NCBI GenBank assembly: GCA_025769875.1
Contig: JAGFNK010001131.1
Coordinates: forward strand, 1 to 14,495
Source: Russula earlei
Lineage: Eukaryota; Basidiomycota; Agaricomycetes; Russulales; Russulaceae
Direction: 5' to 3'
Length of the DNA stretch: 14,495 bases
The notes beneath the pieces were generated by a model, which had not been told where the DNA came from, did not search any database, and worked only from the letters and a program-made list of their open reading frames with translations. Below are positions 1-5,796 of this stretch, piece after piece. A program made the translations under genes and the position numbers. The stretch's first letter is position 1, and each line of letters begins with the position of its first letter.

Positions 1-53
1 ACTTTGAGCAGCAATGTTTTGATAGAGAGAGAAATTGGTAGAATTTCAGAGAG

Positions 54-99
54 TAAGTCAAGCATAAGGCTCATCTTCAGATACATCAGGGCATTTATA
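54..99 (-). promoter_or_regulatory. Element A LTR core promoter and self-primer string
   Basis: On the minus strand TATAAATG (92-99) is followed 32-33 bp later by TTATGCTTGACTTA (67 down to 54). This is the counterpart, at the same spacing, of the TATA/TTACGCTCGACTTA pair in element B. The string is predicted to be the 5' end of A's RNA. A's primer-binding site is outside the window, so complementarity cannot be tested here. Confidence 0.55.
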
Positions 100-263
100 C
101 CATATCTCCATAATGGCTGATCCAATCTGTATAAAACTTGGGTGTTAAGGCTCCAAAGTGCCTTAAATAAGATCAATGGTCACGTCTATAAACGCGTCCT
201 ACCAATGCAGATAAGAGGGGCTCTGCAGACGGGGTAGGAGTCAACTGTTTGGGATTGGCAAAC

Positions 264-309
264 TAAGTCGAGCTTAGGGCTCAACTGTTACGACTGGGGG
301 CTTTATATA
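264..309 (-). promoter_or_regulatory. Second TATA/self-primer-like cassette in the A LTR
   Basis: On the minus strand TATATAAA (302-309) lies 32-33 bp upstream of CTAAGCTCGACTTA (277 down to 264). This repeats the arrangement at 54-99 about 210 bp further upstream in the LTR. The string is close to B's primer string, while the flanks show little similarity to the first cassette. It could be a diverged tandem duplication or a remnant of another LTR. Confidence 0.4.
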
Positions 310-374
310 GCCCTACAGGGATAAGGTTCATGCTACTGTAGTACTGGTTGGTGCTATAGAAGCAAAAGGCGGCT

Positions 375-398
375 CATAGAAGCGAGGTTGCTTCTATG
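375..398. repeat. Perfect 9-bp inverted repeat in the A LTR
   Basis: CATAGAAGC (375-383) and GCTTCTATG (390-398) are perfect reverse complements around a 6-bp loop. They lie in U3 upstream of the promoter cassettes. A second perfect hairpin follows at 416-434 (GGAAGCA, 5-bp loop, TGCTTCC), and both contain the GAAGC/GCTTC core. They could be paired protein-binding sites or RNA hairpins near the 3' end of the transcript. Confidence 0.6.
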
Positions 399-415
399 TA
401 AACGATCTTGGTGCT

Positions 416-434
416 GGAAGCATTAAGTGCTTCC
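416..434. repeat. Perfect 7-bp inverted repeat in the A LTR
   Basis: GGAAGCA (416-422) and TGCTTCC (428-434) are perfect reverse complements with loop TTAAG. It shares the GAAGC core with the hairpin at 375-398. Confidence 0.55.
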
Positions 435-657
435 CCAATCAAGGAATCGACATATGTGGCGGTACAGGAACATCTGGGACAGAAACAATGCTATTCATTG
501 CTTCTTCAGTACACCTTCTGAAAGATACGATCAACACGTTCCGAATGTGATATCAACGAACATAAATGATCAAGATCTGACGCACGCATAATGGAAACAG
601 TGCAGTCCATAGTTCAGGTGTTCCGGCATCCTCCAGACCCCAAACCACTCGGTAACA

Positions 658-672
658 TTACCCCTCCTTCAG
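658..672 (-). other. Element A polypurine tract
   Basis: On the minus strand CTGAAGGAGGGGTAA directly abuts the TGTTACC start of the 3' LTR. This is the expected plus-strand DNA primer of an LTR retrotransposon. It lies about 26 nt after the pol stop codon at 699-701. Confidence 0.7.
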
Positions 673-698
673 ATTGGTGGTCCCACACACCAACGATT

Positions 699-1845
699 CT
701 AAAATCGAGTGGTGGGGTCAACACCATCATCATTAAGGGGAGGAGGTGATGTGGTGAAGGTGTATCGGCCTTCTTCTGCTGCCTCATAGGCAGCCAATGC
801 TGAGGCCACTATTGCCTCTGACTCCTCAGCAATGGCTGAAGGAGACATGATCTGTGGGAGTCTGTCAGAATCCCTAGGCAACCTCCGGACTGGAGGTGTG
901 TCGGAGCGGAGAGGAGTTGTAGTGAGAGGCTCCTGGAAGGTCCTGGACCCTTCTCCTTTCGCTACCTGCAGGATGTGTGGGTTAGCTATGTCCTCCCTCT
1001 CCTGGTCGGACTTCCTCTTCTTGCTCGAGTGTCCCAGTTCCCATCCTCGGTGAAAGGGGCATGATCTGACTGGGGCATAGCTGCGATGATAGGGAGGCAC
1101 TAGGCAATGTGAGGCAGCGTCTGCTGCCAGTTGGTCGTGGCAATATTGGTGGGGTAGGGGACAGTACTTGTTAAAATGTCCTACCTCGCCACAATACTTG
1201 CATCGGTTCCTTTTCCTCCTCCCTTCTATCATGTTCAGTTGCTGAGGCTCCGGAATGAAGTCAGCCATTGCAGTAGATGCTTCCCCACTGCTGCTATAGG
1301 AATGGTAATAGATAGAGCTCTGGGGGGAAGGGTTTGGTGACGCTTCTGATCCTGCTCCTCCTCAAAGGCGCATACTAGACATGGTTTGGAGGACGCCTAT
1401 CTCCTCTTCCGAATACCCTAGCACCATCGTAGGTGTGGGGCTGGCTGGTACTGGTTCTGGGTCGGGGGTAGCATACCCCTGAGCGATGTCTGCCAAAGGC
1501 AGCTGAGGGACGAAGACGGGTAGAGGGGGAGTGGGCTGCCCAGCCCGATAGTTGGTGAGGAGTTCTTCAGCCCAGACACCTGGAGGGGTTTCTCCCTGGC
1601 TACAGCCTGCTTCAATGAACTCCCAACAATGCGAGCATACTTTGGCTGCCGCCATTCTCTCCTTGGCTTCAGCCCTACCTCTCTCTACTCCTCGCTTCTT
1701 GGCTAGGTACTTGCTGAGCTTGTAGCGCAGCTGTTTCTCCTCTTCTTCGAGCACCTTATAGTTAGCTTCCAACGTCTCTTGTAAGGTGTACAGATGGTCC
1801 AAGCGGTAGAGTTCTGCCTGCAGCCCATAGTCGCCTAGCAGGTAG
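699..1845 (-). pseudogene. Element A pol C-terminal extension: coiled coil, CCHC knuckle, Cys/His cluster (one in-frame TGA)
   Basis: This continues the frame of 2675-4878 across the solo LTR: the residues before the insertion (...TLYL) run straight into LGDYGLQAEL, matching HTLGDAGVEAEI in B. From about 1830 to 1640 it is a charged, heptad-like coiled coil. An in-frame TGA stands at 1362-1364, where B reads Arg just before GGAGSE; both sides of the stop align, so it is a point lesion, probably CGA to TGA. Then come a CCHC knuckle (C-x2-C-x4-H-x4-C, 1161-1202) and further Cys/His residues to 1050, spaced as in B. The frame ends in TAG at 699-701. Function is unknown; nucleic-acid binding is inferred from the knuckle. 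It lies next to the polypurine tract, as the last coding part of the element. Confidence 0.8.
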
Positions 1846-2109
1846 TGTTACGAACCAAGGCCAGGCCCTGACCGTAGATGGTCCTATTTCACTCAAGAGA
1901 GACCTCTCTCATTTTGCATTACCAACTCCCTTCCGTTTTCTGGGCTATCCCCCCTGCAGTGCAAGATATCGCTATTGCAAAGGCACTATAACACGACCAG
2001 GTACCCGTTTCCTAATCGGGTAATCATCGCGTGGCAGCCACATGGCCACCCAGCCACTAAGGACCCGAAACAGCGGCACAAACTCTTAGAAACTGTTGCA
2101 TAAATCATC

Positions 2110-2210
2110 TGACGTCATCCAGGCTCCAATGACATCATAGCTGACTGAGCAACTCCACAGTGACCTCATAGGCTCACTAAGCACTCCACAGTGACATCAT
2201 AATGATGTCA
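2110..2210. promoter_or_regulatory. Cluster of five CRE/ATF-like sites in the solo LTR
   Basis: TGACGTCAT at 2110-2118 is followed by TGACATCAT (2130-2138), TGACCTCAT (2161-2169), TGACATCAT (2192-2200) and an inverted copy ATGATGTCA (2202-2210). The last two form a perfect 19-bp inverted repeat. Copies two to four are spaced 31 bp apart in a degenerate tandem repeat that also contains ACTCCACAG. TGACGTCA is the bZIP ATF/CREB core, so this looks like a U3 enhancer; binding is inferred. Confidence 0.6.
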
Positions 2211-2346
2211 TCGCTCCCCAATGATCAGTAATGCGCTCAGTAAGCCTGAAACTTGACACAAGCAAGTTTATGCCTCTGTAGTCCTATTGGATGGTACCAA
2301 AGAGTCTAGAATAGTCCCAGGTCTTTGTAATCGACCCTGTACATTG

Positions 2347-2353
2347 TATATAA
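2347..2353 (+). promoter_or_regulatory. TATA box of the solo LTR
   Basis: TATATAA lies about 500 bp into the LTR, downstream of the CRE-like cluster, with a short imperfect stem (CAGTC...GACTG, about 2372-2385) near the expected start site some 30 bp downstream. Confidence 0.55.
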
Positions 2354-2411
2354 GCCCCAATGAAGCATGGCAGTCGTCAGACTGTCCATTTGTGATACTC
2401 TCCTCTTCCTG

Positions 2412-2505
2412 GGTACTCCCCTACAACCGCTCAGTTTAAAGACTCCTCTCGTCCCCAAGGTACTCTTCTACGACCGCCTTGTTTAAAGCCCCCTCGCTGC
2501 ACTGG
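2412..2505 (+). repeat. Two-copy 47-bp degenerate tandem repeat in the solo LTR
   Basis: GGTACTC begins at 2412 and again at 2459. Each unit contains CTAC(A/G)ACCGC, GTTTAAAG and a CCTC-rich end. It lies in the presumed transcribed part of the LTR, just downstream of the TATA box. Confidence 0.6.
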
Positions 2506-2674
2506 CTTCTAACCTTCGCCTCTGCCTCCAGTTACACGTACCAGTCCCCATCTGGTATATCTTAGTCATTTGGCTCGTCCTCTTGTTCAACGCTGCCTAC
2601 GCCGCATACCATCTGTTCCGACCCTTGCCCACCTGCTCCTGAGTCCACACGGATCAGCAGTACGTGTCTTGACA

Positions 2675-4878
2675 GGTAGAGGGTCTGTCTCCAGCGCCCT
2701 TCGAACTGCCTCTCTGTGTCGAAGCAGTCTAAGTCATGTTCATCTTGGCCATAGTTATAGAGGTTATAGCAAGGGGTGGCCTGGAGGATCTCGCCATAGT
2801 CCGCATGGCCTTCTCTGTTCTTCCCCCTCATTCTCGGCTCTCCCAAGGCAACGTCATAGGCCACATACCTGGCTGGTTTGTTGCCCCAAGTTATGCCATC
2901 AGGGATGTCAATCCCTGTACGATGCCTGTCAGCGTCCCATTGTATCCAAGGCTCTCCAGGGTGGGTATCCTGGTCAAGAGTGCTGGTAGGGGACGTCTCA
3001 TCCCAATCCCCAGGCTGAACGTCAACTTGGTCAGCAGGGGGTCCAAATTTGAGAGGACACATATCTGCTTCTCCTTCTCCAGTGCCATGTTCATCCATTC
3101 CTTGGAAGAAGGCGAGAAGGGAAGCATTAGGAGTGGTGATTTCAAGTGGCCCCTCTGCACCAGAGAGGTCGGATTGGGGAATGATTTCATTAGTGGGAGT
3201 TTGGGACATTTGTGAGCGATGATATGGGGACGAGGAAGTAGAGGGCGTCTTTCGCTGGACTTTTGTAACCCATATGGCCGTGGGGTTCTTTCTGTGATAT
3301 TCCTCTATTAGTCTAGACGCTTTGATGTTCTCTACTGGCTCCCAAGAGTCATGGGCTTCGGAGTACCCTTCCCACTGGACTTGATACTCCAGTTGTTTCC
3401 TCCTTCCAGTTTGTCTCGAACCTAAAATCGTTGCTACTTCATATTCCTCTTCTCCTTCCACCAATTCTGCTTCTGGATTGGTGTAGTTGGCCCCATGCTC
3501 CTCGGTTTCCTTGTAAGGTGTCAATAAGGAGGCATGAAACGCGTTATGGATCCTCCAGCGGCTAGGGAGATCCAATCTGTATGTCACCGGACTAATCACC
3601 TCCATGATTTCAAAGGGCCCATATTGTTTTGGGCGTAGTTTCACTGTAGGATGTGTCATTTTTAGGTTGGTGCTGTCGAGCCATACCCTTTCTCCTTTCT
3701 GATAAGGTTGGAAACTACTTCTTCGCTTCCACATTAGGGAAGCGATCTTCATCGCTTCTTGTGCCTGTGATCTTGCTTCCTGGATCTGGACTTTCCAATT
3801 GTCTATTCTTGGTATATTGCTTCCCCGATTTGGCTGGTGTGCCTTGGGCATAAAGCCCATCCATAAGAAGAAAGGGGATTGTCTGGTTGTCTCTGAAACG
3901 TTAGAATTCATCGTGTATTGCACCAGAGGCAGCCAATCCACCCAATCATCTTGTTGGTGGTTGCAAAAGATTCTTAACGATGTTTCCATCATCTGATTCG
4001 TTCTTTCTGATTGTCCATCTGTCTGGGGATGGTAGGCAGTGCTGATATTCTGTTTGATATGCAGCTGGTCGCAAAGTTCCCTAATGAACTTGGAACTTAT
4101 TAGTTTATCTCGATCAGATATGATCTTGCTTGGTACTCCCACAAATGGGAATATTCTGTCCTTGTAGAGCTGTGCTAGCTCTTTTGCGTCCATTTCTTCT
4201 TTGCAAGGAAGCAAGATGACGCCTTTAGTACAATCGTGGTCAGTGACAGTCAATATACTGTCGCATCCCTTTGACTTCGGCAATTTGACCACAAAGTCCA
4301 TGCTGACAGTCGAGAAGGGAGTAGCCCCTTCTTCCGGTGGAATGGGATACAAGGGAGGTCGATTTGGATGAGTGTTTGACTTGTTACTTTGGCAAATTGC
4401 GCATCCTTCCACATATCAGTTGACAAAGTGTCTTATGGTGGGCCACCAGTAGTATCGCATCATTCCCAGTAATGTTTTAGCTTTTCCTGGGTGTCCTGCT
4501 GTGGGACTGTCATGATACTGTTGCAGTAACGTCCTGTGGGTTCCTTCGTCGCCTGTAACCACCAAGGCTTCATTCTTCCACCATAAGTTATGTCGCTTCT
4601 CCAGTTGGTGTCTCTGTACCCAATCAAGTAACTTTAATCGGTGTCTCTGTACCCAATCAAGTAACTTTAATCGGTGTCTTTCTTCCCCTTGTTGGTTCTT
4701 TATCCATTCTTCCAATGCAGTAGTGTGCATTACTCGAATAAAAAGATGGTCAGGTAGCGCGACCACTTCTTCTTTATCCCCTTGTCCATCATCAAGGTCA
4801 GGTCTCCTTGACAGGGCATCTGCTTTATTCCTTGCCCCTGCCTGATGTTTCAATTCTAAGTCGAAATCTGCCAAGAAG
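2675..4878 (-). pseudogene. pol: Element A pol middle: RNase H tail, integrase, GPF, chromodomain, start of extension (one in-frame TGA)
   Basis: The frame continues from 13514 across element B. It opens with the RNase H end (ADALSRRPD), then the integrase HHCC zinc region (TAGHPG; GCAICQ after the stop). An in-frame TGA at 4416-4418 falls between FVN and YVEGC; B has a sense codon here. The catalytic core follows with D-x60-D-x35-E intact (MDF, SDRD, SERTN), then a GPF motif and a chromodomain at about 3288-3443 (YQVQWEGY, HDSWEP). After a low-complexity linker, a block matching B (PARYV..., YNLY) leads to the solo LTR junction in codon 2673-2675. The codons read from 2674 to 2565 are solo LTR, not pol. 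A 33-bp in-frame tandem duplication lies at 4607-4672. Confidence 0.9.
4607..4672 (-). repeat. 33-bp exact tandem duplication inside element A pol
   Basis: Two identical 33-bp units (4607-4639 and 4640-4672) encode RHRLKLLDWVQ twice, with a partial third start at 4673. The duplication keeps the frame. It lies in the spacer between RNase H and the integrase zinc domain, where B has a single unrelated stretch. Replication slippage is the simple explanation. Confidence 0.85.
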
Positions 4879-5074
4879 TGTTAAGATCTGACAGATCTTA
4901 GTACCGACTCTTCTGGTGAAAGAGTTGCTTGATATAGTTCAAGCACTAGACTTCGAACCCTTTGATATTATCTCAGGAAGATTGAATGTAGAAAAGAGAG
5001 GGGCCTCTTTCAGTTAGAGTCTGCACTATAATTTGTTTAGATCGTTTGACAAAATGGTCGATTTTGTGAAAGTG

Positions 5075-5121
5075 TAAGTCGAGCGTAAGGCTCGACTTCT
5101 TGGTACCACAGACTATTTATA
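5075..5121 (-). promoter_or_regulatory. U3/R boundary of the B 3' LTR: TATA box and primer string
   Basis: TATAAATA on the minus strand (5114-5121) lies 33 bp upstream of TTACGCTCGACTTA (5088 down to 5075). The boundary is a perfect inverted repeat, AAGTCGAG (5076-5083) and CTCGACTT (5091-5098) around a 7-bp loop, with the predicted RNA start falling in the loop. Confidence 0.6.
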
Positions 5122-5224
5122 CGATATCTTGGTAACTACTGATCCGTTTCGTACGAAACTCGGGGTGTAAGTAGATGAGAACCAGTAGTATCCAAATACA
5201 GAAAGCGCAATTCAGAATGTTGGA

Positions 5225-5246
5225 AATGACTCACGCGTGAGTCATT
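5225..5246. promoter_or_regulatory. Perfect 22-bp palindrome with two AP-1/Gcn4-type sites, B 3' LTR
   Basis: The half-site AATGACTCACG (5225-5235) is followed directly by its exact reverse complement to 5246. Each half contains TGACTCA, the core bound by Gcn4/AP-1 bZIP proteins in fungi. It lies about 105 bp upstream of the TATA box in U3, where an upstream activating site would be expected. Binding is inferred. Confidence 0.7.
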
Positions 5247-5256
5247 CTTTCCTAGT

Positions 5257-5357
5257 ATCAGTCAGCCAGTCAGTAAGCAATCACTAAGCAATCCGTAAAC
5301 AATCACTAAGCAATCAGTAAGCGATCAGTCAGCCAATCAGTAAGCAATCACTAAGCC
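5257..5357. repeat. U3 array of short (about 10-11 bp) repeats, B 3' LTR
   Basis: The stretch is built from variants of AATCACTAAGC and AATCAGTAAGC, interspersed with CAGTCAGCCA. About eight units follow in direct orientation. The 5' LTR has the same array at 13325-13425. Such arrays are typical of LTR enhancers. Confidence 0.75.
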
Positions 5358-5440
5358 AGATTGATAAGCGGACACATGAGTAATCACAGATGAGTCAGCA
5401 GAAAACAGATGACAGTTCGAGAATCAAGAGAATCTTAACA

Positions 5441-5455
5441 CCATTCCCCCTCCAG
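5441..5455 (-). other. Element B polypurine tract
   Basis: On the minus strand GGAGGGGGAATGG immediately precedes the TGTTAAG start of the 3' LTR, the expected plus-strand primer position. It lies about 20 nt after the terminal TAG of the pol tail (5473-5475). Confidence 0.75.
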
Positions 5456-5472
5456 GCTAGGTCTGGCACGAC

Positions 5473-5796
5473 CTAGTCACTCACTCCATGATAACCTTCG
5501 ACCCACTCGCCTTCCCATCCTTCGGTTATGTCCAGAGCATCTTGTTCAGTGAGGAGGGTGGAGACATCTCTGTCAATACGTTTTGGATTGTATTGTAGAG
5601 AAGTCAGTTCCTTGTGATATTCATATTCTTTCATCTCGGCTTGGGTCGTGGCTAGTGCGAGATCAGAAGTACTAGCCCTAGGCATACGTCGCAAAGTCGA
5701 GGCTAAGCGCACTGCATTGGGAACTTCTCGAACTGGGAGTCCTCCGCCTCGTCTCGCAGTTGGGGGAGCACTAGTTCCTCCTCTGAGTCGAGCACT
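5473..5796 (-). CDS. Element B pol C-terminal tail beyond the in-frame TGA
   Basis: These 107 codons follow the pol TGA (5797-5799) in the same frame and end at TAG (5473-5475), just before the polypurine tract. The start is Arg/Gly/Pro-rich, continuing the RGG-like end of the frame before the stop, which argues that the stop interrupts a once continuous protein. A stretch with P-V-R, P and R-L spacing (LPVREVPNAVRL) resembles PPVRRLPRDSDRL in element A, where no stop separates it from the knuckle. The end is acidic and Trp-rich (EGWEGEWVEGYHG). It has no start codon of its own in a sensible place. It would be translated only by TGA readthrough or in copies lacking the stop. Confidence 0.5.
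   Translation of the reverse strand, partial: SARLRGGTSAPPTARRGGGLPVREVPNAVRLASTLRRMPRASTSDLALATTQAEMKEYEYHKELTSLQYNPKRIDRDVSTLLTEQDALDITEGWEGEWVEGYHGVSD

Larger units (their letters stand above)
1..657 (-). repeat. Element A 3' LTR (partial)
   Basis: The inner boundary is seen directly. On the minus strand a polypurine tract (658-672) is followed by TGTTACC..., so the LTR ends in ...GGTAACA at 657 on the plus strand. The outer end is outside the window. Compared with B's LTR, the TATA/priming block at 54-99 lies about 140 bp closer to the window edge than expected, so roughly that much may be missing. Positions 54-160 resemble B's LTR block by block (TAAGTC.AGC.TAAGG, TTTATAC.ATATCT, TGATCC, AAACT.GGGTGT). 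From the TATA box to the inner end it is about 240 bp longer than B's LTR, perhaps through a second promoter-like cassette at 264-309. Confidence 0.8.
1846..2674 (+). mobile_element. Solo LTR (829 bp) of a third LTR retrotransposon
   Basis: The sequence starts TGTTACGAACC and ends CTTGACA, with GGTAG immediately on both sides (1841-1845 and 2675-2679), a clean 5-bp target duplication. Removing it restores element A's reading frame. Nothing inside is coding, and there is no internal element sequence, so it is a solo LTR left by LTR-LTR recombination. Plus orientation is inferred from a TATATAA box at 2347-2353. It does not resemble the LTRs of A or B beyond TGTTA, so it comes from a different family, whether gypsy or copia cannot be told. 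It carries a CRE-like repeat cluster and a 47-bp tandem repeat. Confidence 0.88.
4879..5440 (-). repeat. Element B 3' LTR (562 bp)
   Basis: It starts TGTTAAGAT and ends ATCTTAACA on the plus strand, a 9-bp terminal inverted repeat, and is the same length as the 5' LTR. I count five differences by eye, at about 4914, 5128, 5174, 5299 and 5390. It carries the same U3 repeats, palindrome, TATA box (5114-5121), primer string (5075-5088) and U5 hairpin (4882-4900) as the other copy. Confidence 0.95.

Noticed and set aside
699..1268. Independent host zinc-knuckle gene
   Set aside because: The frame continues upstream through a single TGA into the coiled coil and integrase parts of element A, and the order matches element B.
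1..1845. A separate fourth element at the left end
   Set aside because: Removing the solo LTR and one GGTAG copy joins 1845 in frame to 2680, so this is the 3' part of element A.
2565..2674. Last 36 codons of the 2562-4412 frame as pol C-terminus
   Set aside because: They lie inside the solo LTR; the real protein continues at 1845 once the insertion is removed.
5257..5357. CRISPR-like short repeat array
   Set aside because: Units of about 10-11 bp are contiguous and degenerate without unique spacers, are present in both LTRs, and the setting is a eukaryotic retrotransposon.
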